From positions 113,216-177,215 of the forward strand of contig NZ_JACGVC010000046.1 in the NCBI RefSeq assembly GCF_014077005.1: a DNA stretch of 64,000 nucleotides. The letters are read 5' to 3'. The stretch is from Colwellia sp. MB3u-45. GTDB lineage: Bacteria > Pseudomonadota > Gammaproteobacteria > Enterobacterales > Alteromonadaceae. The stretch's first letter is position 1. Each line of letters starts with the position of its first letter. Of this stretch, positions 16,854 through 26,680 are shown piece after piece. The position numbers and the translations under genes were made by a program. Under the pieces are notes generated by a model. It ran no database searches. It saw nothing but the letters and a program-made list of their open reading frames with translations, and was not told the DNA's origin.

Positions 16854-16880
16854 AAAAAAAGGCCTCTGAATAGAGGCCTG
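16854..16880 (-). terminator. rho-independent terminator of polA
   Basis: AGGCCTCT/AGAGGCCT, a perfect eight-base stem with loop ATTC on the minus strand, is followed by seven T residues. It lies about 100 bases beyond the polA stop. Confidence 0.9.
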
Positions 16881-16982
16881 AATAACAACACACCATGAAG
16901 GGATCACTCGGCGTTATTTAATAAGAACGTGCAGCAAGGATATTAATTTCAACCAATCAATAGTAATACCCCTTTGATATCA

Positions 16983-19727
16983 CTAATGCGCTTGTTCCCA
17001 GTTATCACCAATGCCGGCTTCGGCAATTAATGGCACACTCATGGTGATGGCATTATTCATAATTTCAACCAAGGTTGCTGTAGTTTTCTCAACGATATCT
17101 TGGTGAATTTCAAAAATTAATTCATCGTGTACTTGCATGGTCATTTTGATTCTAGGATCGTTTTGCGCTTGTATCCAAGCATCAACCGCCAACATGGCTT
17201 TTTTGATAATATCAGCCGCAGTACCTTGCATAGGTGCGTTAATCGCTGCACGTTCAGCGGCTTTTTTGCGCATGGCATTTTTTGCTTTAATGTCCGGTAA
17301 ATACAGTCGACGACCAAATAAGGTTTCTACATAACCTGTTTCAGTGGCTTGTTGACGAGTATCTTCCATATACTGAGAAACATTAGGATAACGCTCAAAG
17401 TATTTATCAATATAGGCTTGTGCAGTATGGCGAGGCACATTAAGTTGTTTTGCTAAGCCAAATGCCGACATACCATAAATCAAACCAAAGTTAACCGCTT
17501 TCGCGCTGCGGCGTTGATCTATAGTGACTTCATCAAGCGGTACGGCAAATATCTCAGCTGCCGTTGCTTTATGCACGTCTTTGCCTTCAGAAAACGCTTT
17601 AACTAAGCCCGGGTCGTCTGATAAATGCGCCATAATGCGTAATTCAATTTGAGAATAATCTATCGCAACAATTTTATGCTCAGGCGGAGCAATAAAAGCC
17701 AAACGTATTTTACGTCCTTCTTCACTACGAATAGGAATGTTTTGCAGATTTGGATCGGTCGAAGATAAACGCCCTGTTGCGGTAACCGCTTGTTGATAAG
17801 AGGTATGAACACGGTTAGTGGTTGCCCCAACTAGTAAGGGTAACTTGTCGGTATAAGTTGACTTTAACTTACTTAAACCACGGTTTTCTAAAATCACTTT
17901 CGGTAATGGATAGTCTAAGGCTAATTCTTGTAACACTTCTTCTGCCGTTGAAGGCGCACCTTTAGGGGTCTTCTTAATAACCGGTATTTTTAGCTCTTCA
18001 AACAAAATTACCTGCAATTGCTTAGGCGAGCTTAAGTTAAAGCTTTTACCTGCGAGGTTATGCGCTTCAATCTCTAATTCAGCTAAACGTGTACCAATGG
18101 ACTGGCTTTGTTGAGCCAACATATCGCAGTCAATTAATACCCCATGTTGCTCCATGCGAGCAAGTACAGGCAGTAATGGCATTTCAATATCGGTAAAAAC
18201 AGATAACTGCGAGCTCACTTTGGCTAATTGTGGGTAAATGGCTTGATGCAAACGCATGGTAATATCAGCATCTTCAGCAGCATAATGACCAGCCTTTTCA
18301 ATTTCAATTTGATTAAAGGTCAGCTGCTTTGCGCCCTTACCAGCGATATCTTCAAAATGTACGGTTTTATAGCCTAAATATTTTTCTGCTAGCGCGTCCA
18401 TGTTATGGCGCGTTGCCACACTGTTCAAACAATAAGACTCAAGCATGGTGTCAAAAGCAATACCTTTCATGGCAATATTATAATGCGAGAGCACATTGGC
18501 ATCGTATTTTAAATTTTGCCCCACTTTACAGCAGGTTTCACTCTCTAATAATGGCTTAAGTTGCTCAAGCACCCAGTCGAGTGCTAGCTGCTCTGGCGCA
18601 TCAATATAATCATGCGTTAGTGGCACATAAGCCGCTTTACCGGCTTCAATACAAAATGATAAACCGACCAGTTTAGCTTTCATATAGTTAACGCTGGTGG
18701 TTTCAGTATCAAAAGCAAACAGCTCAGCAGCGCTTAATTTTTCAAGCCAAACATTAAAGCTGGCTTTATCAAGAATAATGTCATATTCAGTGTCAACGTC
18801 AGCAGGCAAGTCGGCAACCGCTTCGCTACTTGGTTTAACTGCAGTATCCGCTTTGCTATCGCCAGCGTCTAAATCAGTTAATAGACGTTTTAATTCAAAT
18901 TTTTGGTAAAGCGTTCTTAATGTTTCAGTATCTGGTGCTTTAGGTTGCAGTTCAGCAACGCTTTGCTCAAGGTCAACGTCTAGCTTAATAGTGGCAAGTT
19001 CATAAGAAAGCGGCAGGTGTGCTAAAGCGCTACGTAAGTTTTCACCGACTTTGCCTTTAACGTCGTCGGCATGTGCCATAACTTCTTTTAAGCTAGGGTG
19101 TGCGGTTAACCATTTTACCGCTGTTTTAGGTCCACACTTTTCTACGCCAGGAATGTTATCCACTTTATCACCCATCAAAGCAAGGTAGTCGATGATTTGA
19201 TCAGGGCGCACACCAAATTTTTCAATAACGCCTGCTTCATCCATTTCTACATTGGTCATGGTGTTAATTAAACGCACATGCGGGTTAACTAACTGAGCCA
19301 TATCTTTATCACCGGTTGAGATCACGGTTTCAATGCCTAAAGCGGTGGCTTGATGCGATAAAGTGCCAATAACATCATCAGCCTCTACGCCATCAATAAC
19401 TAACAGCGGTAAACCCATGGCAACAATAATTTCATGTATTGGCGCAATTTGCGTGCGTAAATCATCCGGCATGGGCGGGCGATTAGCTTTATATTCAGCA
19501 TACATATCATTACGAAAGGTTTTCCCTTTGGCATCAAATATCGCCACGATGTTGCCATTGGGATAGTCTTTTTTTAGACTTCTGAACATGTTCAAAACGC
19601 CAGTAATAGCACCGGTAGGTTGGCCGTCTAAAGTGGATAAAGCTTGCAAATATGGCACGTGATAAGCACGAAATAAATAAGATGAACCATCGACTAAAAT
19701 AAGCGGTGATTGGTCAGAAGTTGGCAT
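16983..19727 (-). CDS. polA: DNA polymerase I
   Basis: Repair and Okazaki-fragment polymerase with all three activities. The N-terminal 5' nuclease starts PLILVDGSSYLFRAYH and includes GVEADDVIGTL and STGDKDMAQLV. The middle proofreading domain has FAFDTETTS (DxE motif), so it looks active. The polymerase C-terminus has VAIDYSQIELRIMAHLS (motif A), RRSAKAVNFGLIYGMSAFGL (O helix) and VHDELIFE (motif C). The length is 914 residues from the ATG at 19727, close to the E. coli enzyme (928). An in-frame start at 19778 would add 17 residues unlike the family. The ribosome site is weak. It is monocistronic with its own terminator. Confidence 0.98.
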   Translation of the reverse strand: MPTSDQSPLILVDGSSYLFRAYHVPYLQALSTLDGQPTGAITGVLNMFRSLKKDYPNGNIVAIFDAKGKTFRNDMYAEYKANRPPMPDDLRTQIAPIHEIIVAMGLPLLVIDGVEADDVIGTLSHQATALGIETVISTGDKDMAQLVNPHVRLINTMTNVEMDEAGVIEKFGVRPDQIIDYLALMGDKVDNIPGVEKCGPKTAVKWLTAHPSLKEVMAHADDVKGKVGENLRSALAHLPLSYELATIKLDVDLEQSVAELQPKAPDTETLRTLYQKFELKRLLTDLDAGDSKADTAVKPSSEAVADLPADVDTEYDIILDKASFNVWLEKLSAAELFAFDTETTSVNYMKAKLVGLSFCIEAGKAAYVPLTHDYIDAPEQLALDWVLEQLKPLLESETCCKVGQNLKYDANVLSHYNIAMKGIAFDTMLESYCLNSVATRHNMDALAEKYLGYKTVHFEDIAGKGAKQLTFNQIEIEKAGHYAAEDADITMRLHQAIYPQLAKVSSQLSVFTDIEMPLLPVLARMEQHGVLIDCDMLAQQSQSIGTRLAELEIEAHNLAGKSFNLSSPKQLQVILFEELKIPVIKKTPKGAPSTAEEVLQELALDYPLPKVILENRGLSKLKSTYTDKLPLLVGATTNRVHTSYQQAVTATGRLSSTDPNLQNIPIRSEEGRKIRLAFIAPPEHKIVAIDYSQIELRIMAHLSDDPGLVKAFSEGKDVHKATAAEIFAVPLDEVTIDQRRSAKAVNFGLIYGMSAFGLAKQLNVPRHTAQAYIDKYFERYPNVSQYMEDTRQQATETGYVETLFGRRLYLPDIKAKNAMRKKAAERAAINAPMQGTAADIIKKAMLAVDAWIQAQNDPRIKMTMQVHDELIFEIHQDIVEKTTATLVEIMNNAITMSVPLIAEAGIGDNWEQAH

Positions 19728-20268
19728 GATAATTTTATAACTGGGAGAAAGATTGGCTAAGCATGCCATAATCGGCAAATTGTCTCTAGCTATTCATTAT
19801 ATTTAGGCGCATCAATTAGCAATAATTGTGGATAAGTATGTTGAAAACCACAATGAAAAACCTTAAAGCTCTGGCGAACTTTACGGCAACTATTATTTAA
19901 CTACTTGTATTAGATGAAAAAAGGTAAGTCTGAAATCCTTTTCAAATATTTATTATTATTTTTTTATTATGTGGATAAATAAATCTCTCAGCTTAAATTT
20001 AGCTGTTTAATTAACGAACAACATAAATAAGCGAGCTAAGAGGTTACCAGAAAACAACCTCATTACCAGACAATTGTTAAACTATTTTTACCGTTTTATG
20101 ACACCTTTAAATAACAAAAAAACATAAGCTATATTTGACAAGGGCTAGCTTAATTATATAAATTTAATTGTTGTAAAAATTTAAATAATCTTGGTCTTCA
20201 CTATGACAAAACATGACAAAATATGACAAAATCGTACATCTATTTTTCCATTCACTGTCACCCCGTTA
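19728..20268. other. AT-rich spacer between polA and menA
   Basis: About 540 bases of AT-rich DNA without a coding frame. The only pattern is a triple 10-base tandem repeat, ATGACAAAAY, at 20203-20232, close to the menA stop codon. It presumably holds the polA promoter. No terminator for menA was identified. Confidence 0.4.
20203..20232. repeat. three 10-nt tandem repeats (ATGACAAAAY)
   Basis: ATGACAAAAC, ATGACAAAAT and ATGACAAAAT follow one another without gaps, 37 bases downstream of menA on its minus-strand orientation. Confidence 0.85.
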
Positions 20269-21180
20269 TTACAAAAATATCATCACGCTCAAAGCGACAC
20301 TAAAGCAATATAAAAAACCTACTTGAGCAACATTAGCTAATAATGAATTAAGTGCCGATCCTTGCAAGGTAAAGCCTTTTTTGATCACATAATAACTTGG
20401 CGCCACAAGTAAAATAGTAGTGAGCCAAAGTATAAACGATACCTGTATGGCAAATATTGCATGAATAATTAACGCAGCTGTAATGAGCATAGCGAGTAAC
20501 ATTCTGGCCTTGTGTTCACCTAAAATAACCGCCAAGGTATATTTTTTTACCGCTTGATCCGTAGCAATGTCTCTAATATTGTTCACCAGCATAATGGCGC
20601 TGCTATACAATCCTGCACTGGTGGCTAAGCCAAAGGCGAGTAATGAAAGGCTGCCCGTTTGCAAATAATAACTGCCAAGCACTGCCACCCAGCCAAAGAA
20701 AATTAACACGGTAACTTCACCCAAAGCATTTGACGCCAATGGAAAGGGTCCAGCACTGTAAGCAAACACGCCTAACAATGACAACACGCCAAGCGCCAAT
20801 ATCCACCAACCCCCTTCAACCACAAGATAAAGCCCTGAAAGCATGGCAACAGTGCATATTAGTGCTAAGCCAAGCTTTATCGCTGATAATGAGATTAAGC
20901 CCGCTTGCACCACTCTTACCGGCCCCACTCTTTGTTCGTTATCTACCCCAGATAAACTATCAAAAAGGTCATTCGCTAAATTAACCGCAATTTGCAGTGA
21001 CATAGCACAGACTAAGGCCGAGAAAAATATAGCCATGTTAATGTCAACCTCACGGGTCGCCAATGCTGTGCCTAATAAAATAGGACCCATGGAGGCGAGT
21101 AAAGTGCGAGGCCGAATGGCTAGCCACCAATATTTGATCTGAGATTTGAGCTGAGACTTGAGTGGAGACTTTATTAACAT
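20269..21180 (-). CDS. menA: 1,4-dihydroxy-2-naphthoate polyprenyltransferase MenA
   Basis: Attaches the polyprenyl chain to dihydroxynaphthoate in menaquinone synthesis, at the inner membrane. The 303 residues have about eight or nine transmembrane helices of the UbiA family and the prenyl-diphosphate motif NLANDLFDSLSGVDNEQRVG, typical of MenA rather than UbiA (N-D-x-x-D followed by D-x-E-x-R-x-G). The second loop, NNIRDIATDQAVKKYTLAV, fits the second aspartate-rich motif. The N-terminus has a short KSxLKSQxK repeat before the conserved WWLAIRPRTL. The gene indicates that the organism makes menaquinone and so can respire anaerobically, which matches the FNR boxes in the window. Other men genes are not present here. 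Confidence 0.93.
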   Translation of the reverse strand: MLIKSPLKSQLKSQIKYWWLAIRPRTLLASMGPILLGTALATREVDINMAIFFSALVCAMSLQIAVNLANDLFDSLSGVDNEQRVGPVRVVQAGLISLSAIKLGLALICTVAMLSGLYLVVEGGWWILALGVLSLLGVFAYSAGPFPLASNALGEVTVLIFFGWVAVLGSYYLQTGSLSLLAFGLATSAGLYSSAIMLVNNIRDIATDQAVKKYTLAVILGEHKARMLLAMLITAALIIHAIFAIQVSFILWLTTILLVAPSYYVIKKGFTLQGSALNSLLANVAQVGFLYCFSVALSVMIFL

Positions 21181-21288
21181 TAGCTTGGCTGTTGAAGTAT
21201 TAGGGTTATTGACCTTATCTTATATGTAGACAATGACTAGCCAATATTTAGACATAAAAGAAGCTAGATCAACTTAAACTTTGAAAAA

Positions 21289-21326
21289 TAAAAAAACGCT
21301 GTACCCTATGATGAATACAGCGTTTA
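21289..21326 (-). terminator. rho-independent terminator of gor
   Basis: On the minus strand AAACGCTGTA pairs with TACAGCGTTT across a 12-base loop, followed by a T-run. It ends the glutathione reductase transcript about 50 bases after its stop. Confidence 0.85.
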
Positions 21327-21376
21327 CATTAACGCAAAAACACGCTTAATGTCCTAATTAGCTACAGCCTAATGAA

Positions 21377-22729
21377 TTACATAGTGACAAATTCTTCTGC
21401 TGAGGTTGGGTGAATAGCCACAGTATTATCAAAGTCAGCCTTAGTTGCGCCCATTTTCATGGCAACCGCAAAGCCTTGTAATAATTCATCGCTACCAAAA
21501 CCTATGCTATGAATACCCACTATTTTTTCTTCTTTACCTACACAGACTAATTTCATGCGAGTAGGGTCACGATAATCTTCAGTAATCGCTTGATATAAAG
21601 CGGTAAATTGAGAGCTGTAAACCTTAACTTGCGCTTCGCCATGCTCTTCTATCGCTTCTTTTTCTGATAAACCCACCGTACCAATAACCGGATGACTAAA
21701 CACCACTGTAGCTATATTGGAATAGTCTAAATACGAATCTGGCTTATTATTAAACAAACGCTCACATAAGCGGCGTCCAGCAGCGACGGCAACCGGCGTT
21801 AACTGGGCTCGGCCAGTATTATCACCAACGGCATAAATACCATCAACATCCGTATTTTGATATTTATCTGTGGGAATAAAACCCCGTTCATCAAGCTCAA
21901 TACCTGCTGAGGCAATATTAATATTATCGGTTGCTGGCTCACGACCAATCGCCCAAATTAAGCTGTCTACTGGGCCGACACTATGGCCATTTTCTAAATG
22001 AATGGTTAATTTGCCATCCTGATGTTTCTCAACCCGCGTTGGCACACTCATGGTGTGTAGTGTTGGACCATGCTTGGCCATTTGCTCTACTAACGTATCG
22101 CTTAGCATGTCATCAAAATTACGTAATGGCTTTTCTTTACGCACTAATAAATGAGCTTCGCTGCCTAGCGCATGCAACACACCGGCAAGCTCAACAGCAA
22201 TATAACCCGCCCCCACCACGGCAACTTTTTCAGGTTGTTCGGTTAAAGCAAAAAAGCCATCTGAGTCAATACCATGCTCAGCCCCTTCAATATCTGGACG
22301 ACTTGGGCGTCCACCTGTTGCAATGGTAATATGGTCAGCGGTATATAAAACCCCGTCAACGTCTAAGGTGTTTTTATCAACAAACTTAGCAAAGCCTTTG
22401 ATCACGGTAACGTCATTACTGGCAAAACCACGCGCATAAGCCGCATGAATGCGTTCAATATAAGCTTCTCTGTTTTTTACTAACTTTGACCAGTCAAAGC
22501 TTTGTAATGGCGCTTTAAAACCGTAGTCATTCGCGTAGTGTAATGCATCGGCAATTTGTCCGGCATACCACATCGCCTTTTTTGGTACACAACCGACATT
22601 CACACAGGTGCCACCAATATGCTTAGCTTCAATAACGGCGGCTTTTTTGCCTAAACGTGCAGCTCGGTTTGCAGAAGCGATACCGCCACTGCCGGCGCCA
22701 ATCGAAATGTAGTCAAAATGTTGTGTCAT
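21377..22729 (-). CDS. gor: glutathione-disulfide reductase
   Basis: NADPH-dependent flavoenzyme that keeps glutathione reduced in the cytoplasm. The 450 residues contain the FAD-binding [14 protein letters not shown] (11-24), the redox-active disulfide [13 protein letters not shown] (Cys42, Cys47), the NADPH-binding [15 protein letters not shown], a second FAD segment ([10 protein letters not shown]) and the C-terminal [11 protein letters not shown] with the catalytic His-Glu pair. The length matches the family. The start has AGGAAT upstream. A 27-base tandem duplication lies in the leader just before the ribosome site. Confidence 0.96.
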   Translation of the reverse strand: MTQHFDYISIGAGSGGIASANRAARLGKKAAVIEAKHIGGTCVNVGCVPKKAMWYAGQIADALHYANDYGFKAPLQSFDWSKLVKNREAYIERIHAAYARGFASNDVTVIKGFAKFVDKNTLDVDGVLYTADHITIATGGRPSRPDIEGAEHGIDSDGFFALTEQPEKVAVVGAGYIAVELAGVLHALGSEAHLLVRKEKPLRNFDDMLSDTLVEQMAKHGPTLHTMSVPTRVEKHQDGKLTIHLENGHSVGPVDSLIWAIGREPATDNINIASAGIELDERGFIPTDKYQNTDVDGIYAVGDNTGRAQLTPVAVAAGRRLCERLFNNKPDSYLDYSNIATVVFSHPVIGTVGLSEKEAIEEHGEAQVKVYSSQFTALYQAITEDYRDPTRMKLVCVGKEEKIVGIHSIGFGSDELLQGFAVAMKMGATKADFDNTVAIHPTSAEEFVTM

Positions 22730-22743
22730 ATTATTATTCCTAT

Positions 22744-22797
22744 GTGATTATATTGCGCTTAAAGCATCAAGTGATTATATTGCACTTAAAGCATCAA
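22744..22797. repeat. 27-nt tandem duplication upstream of gor
   Basis: Units 22744-22770 and 22771-22797 differ at a single base (G/A at unit position 14). They lie 15 bases upstream of the gor ATG, inside its likely 5' leader, and could affect its expression. Confidence 0.85.
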
Positions 22798-22987
22798 AAT
22801 TCAAGCATCGCAGCCAATGCCGGTCATTATTGCCTCTTTATGACAGCAAATGACATAATATTTAACGATTAAATTTCAAATTTTTCTCTCAATTGCCTCT
22901 CTAGTGTTAAATAGTGAAAGCTACACCTTGATTATCGACTGATCTGCCATTACATCTACAGCATCATCTAGCAAACATGCGAATTTT

Positions 22988-25030
22988 ATGACCAATCCAT
23001 TATTACAAAAGACATCACTGCCGCAATTTTCTAAAATCAAGCCAGAACATGTTAAACCTGCGGTTGAACAAGCCATCAAAGAGTGTAAAACAGTGATTGC
23101 GGATGTATTAGCAAACAATACCCAATTCACTTGGGACAATTTAGTTGCCCCTATTGATGAAGTAAATGATGTGTTAGGTAAATTATGGTCACCCATTTCG
23201 CATATGAATTCAGTGGTCAATAGCGATAAGCTGCGCGATGCTTATGAGTCATGTTTACCACTTTTATCTGCATACGGTACTTTTGTTGGCCAGCACGCCG
23301 GATTATTTGCGGCCTACCAGCAATTAAATGACAGTGCAGCGTTTACAGCACTTAACACAGCGCAACAAAAAGTCATCAGTAACACCTTAAAAGACTTCAA
23401 ACTCTCAGGCATTGCACTGAACGAGCAAGATAAAAAGCGCTACGGTGAAATATCGACCCGCTTATCAGAACTTAGCTCAACTTTTGGTAATAATATTCTC
23501 GACGCCACGCAAGCCTTTAGCGTTAATATTACTGATGAAGCAGACTTAGCCGGTTTACCTGAAAGCGCAAAAGAAGCGGCACAAGCTTTAGCACAAGCAC
23601 AAGAAAAAACCGGTTGGTTATTTACCTTAGACATTCCAAGCTACTTACCCGTGATGATCTATTGCGACAATCAAGCGCTACGCGAAAAAATGTATCGCGC
23701 CTATGTTACCCGCGCCTCTGAAATAGGGCCAAACGGCGGCGAATATGACAACAGCCCTATTATGGCGGAATTACTTTCTTTGCGTCATGAAATTTCCAAC
23801 TTACTAGGATTTAACAGCTTTGCCGATAAATCATTGGCAACAAAAATGGCCAATAACAGCCATGAAGTATTAGGCTTTTTAGAAGACCTAGCGGTTAAGT
23901 CAAAAGCGCAAGGTGAACAAGACTTAGTCGAAGTGACCGCCTTTGCGAAACAAAATTTTGCCCAAAGTGATTTACAAGCATGGGATTTACCCTATTACAG
24001 TGAAAAACTAAAACAAGAGCGTTACGCCATTTCTGACGAAGAACTACGACCTTATTTCCCTGAAAGCAAAGTGGTTGCCGGCTTATTTGAAGTGGTGCAT
24101 CGCTTGTTTGGTTTAAATATCAGCGAACGTAAAGGGGTAGATACTTGGCATAAAGATGTCAAATTTTTCGATGTCTTTGACAGTAAACAGCAACGTCGAG
24201 GCAGCTTCTATTTAGACTTATACGCCCGTTCGAAAAAACGTGGCGGCGCTTGGATGGACGATTGTGTCGGCCGTCGTGAATTAGCTAATGGCGACATTCA
24301 ATACCCAGTTGCTTACCTGACCTGTAATTTTAATGGCCCAGTTGGGAATAAACCGGCATTATTTACCCATGACGAAGTCGTGACCTTATTCCATGAATTT
24401 GGCCATGGTATTCATCACATGCTAACGCAAATTAACGCCGCGGGTGTTTCGGGTATCGACGGTGTGCCGTGGGACGCGGTTGAACTACCTAGCCAGTTTT
24501 TAGAAAACTGGTGCTGGCAGCCAGAAGCACTTGCCTTTATTTCAGGTCACTACCAAACTGATGAAGCTTTACCGCAAGACATGCTCGACAAAATGTTAGC
24601 GGCCAAGAACTTTCAATCCGCAATGCAAATGATCCGCCAACTTGAATTCAGCTTGTTTGATTTTAAAATGCATGCAGAATATTGCCCAGAAAAAGGTGAT
24701 CAAATTCAGCAAGTGCTAGATAAAGTACGCCAAGACTACGCGGTTATTAAAGCGCCTGAGTTCAACCGTTTTCAACACAGCTTTGGCCATATTTTTGGTG
24801 GCGGTTATGCCGCTGGCTATTATAGCTACAAATGGGCCGAGGTATTATCAAGTGACGCTTTTTCTCGCTTTGAAGACGAAGGTATTTTCAACCAAAGCGT
24901 GGGTCATGACTTTTTAACCAATATACTGGAAATGGGCGGTTCAAAAGAGCCAAGCGAACTCTTTCAAGCCTTCCGTGGTCGACAGCCCAATATAGATGCC
25001 TTACTACGTCATAGTGGCATCACAGGTTAA
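22988..25030 (+). CDS. prlC: oligopeptidase A (M3 family)
   Basis: A cytoplasmic zinc endopeptidase that degrades short peptides, including cleaved signal peptides. The 680 residues end with the M3 catalytic core; the zinc site is HEFGH (469-473) in LFHEFGHGIHHML, with the third ligand glutamate in the downstream VELPSQFLENWCW. The length and the order of prlC followed by rsmJ match E. coli. An extra gene lies between the two here. It diverges from gor. The ribosome site is weak, and the ATG at 22988 starts directly before the conserved MTNPLL. Confidence 0.97.
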   Translation: MTNPLLQKTSLPQFSKIKPEHVKPAVEQAIKECKTVIADVLANNTQFTWDNLVAPIDEVNDVLGKLWSPISHMNSVVNSDKLRDAYESCLPLLSAYGTFVGQHAGLFAAYQQLNDSAAFTALNTAQQKVISNTLKDFKLSGIALNEQDKKRYGEISTRLSELSSTFGNNILDATQAFSVNITDEADLAGLPESAKEAAQALAQAQEKTGWLFTLDIPSYLPVMIYCDNQALREKMYRAYVTRASEIGPNGGEYDNSPIMAELLSLRHEISNLLGFNSFADKSLATKMANNSHEVLGFLEDLAVKSKAQGEQDLVEVTAFAKQNFAQSDLQAWDLPYYSEKLKQERYAISDEELRPYFPESKVVAGLFEVVHRLFGLNISERKGVDTWHKDVKFFDVFDSKQQRRGSFYLDLYARSKKRGGAWMDDCVGRRELANGDIQYPVAYLTCNFNGPVGNKPALFTHDEVVTLFHEFGHGIHHMLTQINAAGVSGIDGVPWDAVELPSQFLENWCWQPEALAFISGHYQTDEALPQDMLDKMLAAKNFQSAMQMIRQLEFSLFDFKMHAEYCPEKGDQIQQVLDKVRQDYAVIKAPEFNRFQHSFGHIFGGGYAAGYYSYKWAEVLSSDAFSRFEDEGIFNQSVGHDFLTNILEMGGSKEPSELFQAFRGRQPNIDALLRHSGITG

Positions 25031-25035
25031 TCACA

Positions 25036-25749
25036 ATGGCATTAGAAAAATTTGACGATATTTATCAACGCGCCGCTGCTCGCAAAGGCGGTGCGGCTAG
25101 ACTTAATATATTATTAGGCCCAGGTAACCGAGATCATTTATTACCCACAATAACTGACGACAGATTTTTATCTGAGTTCAGTAAAAAGGTTTTTCAATCG
25201 GGTTTTGTTTGGCGCGTAGTGGAAAATAAATGGCCCAATTTCGAAGAAAGCTTTTTCAATTTTACTATTGAAAAAGTCTTAATGATGCCGGAAGAAATGA
25301 TGGAGCGAAAAGCCAGCGATCCTAAAATAATCCGTAACTTTAATAAAGTTAAAACCATTAAAGCTAATGCGCTGATGATCTTTGACCAGCAGCAACAAGG
25401 CCATAGCTTTGCTGAATTTATTGCCCAGTGGCCCAGTGCTGACATTATTGGCTTATGGGCTTATTTGAAAAAACAGGGTCAACGCCTAGGCGGAAATACT
25501 GGGCCTTATGCGCTGCGCGCGTTAGGTAAAGACACCTTTATTCTGAGCCGAGATGTTGAAGCTTACTTTCGCGCTCACGACATTATTACTGGTGGTATTC
25601 AAACAAAATCTAGCTTAAACGCCATTCAAACAAGCTTTAATGACTGGCAAACACAGTGTGACTTGTCACTCGGCCAACTCAGTCGTTTAATTGCTTACGC
25701 GACGGGTGATAATCATGTTCATTTAGAAGAGGTTATCGATGCTGAATAA
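25036..25749 (+). CDS. DNA-3-methyladenine glycosylase I-like protein
   Basis: A 237-residue helical protein of the adenine-glycosylase (Tag) family, which removes alkylated adenine in base-excision repair. Family-like segments: the [19 protein letters not shown] helix, [13 protein letters not shown], and [28 protein letters not shown]. The N-terminal Cys and late His/Cys zinc ligands of E. coli Tag are not visible, so this belongs to a divergent branch whose activity is uncertain. It starts five bases after prlC and overlaps rsmJ by 11 bases, so the three genes are co-transcribed and translation may be coupled. Confidence 0.78.
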   Translation: MALEKFDDIYQRAAARKGGAARLNILLGPGNRDHLLPTITDDRFLSEFSKKVFQSGFVWRVVENKWPNFEESFFNFTIEKVLMMPEEMMERKASDPKIIRNFNKVKTIKANALMIFDQQQQGHSFAEFIAQWPSADIIGLWAYLKKQGQRLGGNTGPYALRALGKDTFILSRDVEAYFRAHDIITGGIQTKSSLNAIQTSFNDWQTQCDLSLGQLSRLIAYATGDNHVHLEEVIDAE

Positions 25750-26530
25750 CATTGCTGTTGCCTATGTAGATTCTGTCGATGTCGACAAGGCAAAAAAAAT
25801 CGCCAAAAAATGGCAACTTGATTATATCGGTGATATTGCCGCAATAAAAAATCATCCTCACTTACTGTTTGCCTTACAAGTTAATATGCAACGCTTAGAA
25901 CTGAGTAAACTTGATGAGCCAAAAATTGGCGCTATTTGCGTTGATTTTGTTGATGGCGCAACCGCCCATCGGCGAAAATTTGGTGGTGGCCGAGGTCAAG
26001 ATATTGCTAAAGCGGTGGGCTTAAAACATGGTTTTACCCCCAAGGTACTAGATGCCACCGCCGGCTTAGGCCGTGATGCCTTTGTCTTAGCGACCTTAGG
26101 TTGTTACGTAACCATGATGGAACGTATGCCGATTGTAGCCGCCTTACTCGAAGACGGTTTAGAGCGTGCAAAACTCAGCACTGAAATTAATGATATTACC
26201 GAGCGCATGAGTTTAATTAGCTCGTCATTGATTGCAGATATTCCGTTAGCCCAACAACCGGATGTAATTTACCTTGATCCTATGTATCCGCACCGTGAGA
26301 AGTCAGCTGCAGTTAAAAAAGAAATGCGCGTATTTCAATCGCTAGTGGGTGAAGACCTGGATGCAGACAACTTACTAGCACCCGCCATTGCCTTAGCCAA
26401 ATATCGTGTGGTGGTTAAACGCCCAAGCTATGCACCACCGCTAGCCGGTAAAGCACCGTCAACCAGTATTAATATGAAAAAAAATCGCTTTGATGTTTAT
26501 GTAAATCAAGCGATCCCGAAAAATAATTAA
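25739..26530 (+). CDS. rsmJ: 16S rRNA (guanine1516-N2)-methyltransferase RsmJ
   Basis: Methylates G1516 of 16S rRNA with S-adenosylmethionine. Visible features: [20 protein letters not shown], the SAM-binding [19 protein letters not shown] with acidic residues in [15 protein letters not shown], the catalytic-type [20 protein letters not shown] and a late [11 protein letters not shown]. The length is 263 residues, slightly above the E. coli protein. It is the last gene of the prlC operon, with its ribosome site (GAGG) inside the upstream gene. Its stop codon lies in the first unit of a 14-base tandem repeat. Confidence 0.95.
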   Translation: MLNNIAVAYVDSVDVDKAKKIAKKWQLDYIGDIAAIKNHPHLLFALQVNMQRLELSKLDEPKIGAICVDFVDGATAHRRKFGGGRGQDIAKAVGLKHGFTPKVLDATAGLGRDAFVLATLGCYVTMMERMPIVAALLEDGLERAKLSTEINDITERMSLISSSLIADIPLAQQPDVIYLDPMYPHREKSAAVKKEMRVFQSLVGEDLDADNLLAPAIALAKYRVVVKRPSYAPPLAGKAPSTSINMKKNRFDVYVNQAIPKNN

Positions 26531-26562
26531 CGAACTATAATTAACGAACTATAATTAACGAA
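26523..26562. repeat. 14-nt tandem repeat across the rsmJ stop codon
   Basis: ATAATTAACGAACT is present at 26523-26536 and 26537-26550, with 12 bases of a third copy at 26551-26562. The rsmJ TAA is at 26528-26530, within the first unit, so downstream copies repeat the gene's end. Confidence 0.9.
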
Positions 26563-26566
26563 ATAT

Positions 26567-26600
26567 GGGCATGCTCTGTACTTTGCATGCCTTATTTTTA
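26567..26600 (+). terminator. rho-independent terminator of the prlC-rsmJ operon
   Basis: GGCATGC/GCATGCC with a 10-base loop is followed by TTATTTTTA. Confidence 0.75.
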
Positions 26601-26680
26601 ATCCTGTCATGTTTTGCCCTTGCTCCCTAGAACGACCAAACTTCACACTGCCATCACTGCAATTAACGCTCTGAATTGAG

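Noticed and set aside
16881..16982. Spot 42 (spf) RNA beside polA
   Set aside because: The interval after polA has a good terminator, but the sequence before it shows none of the conserved Spot 42 segments I would expect, and no promoter was seen.
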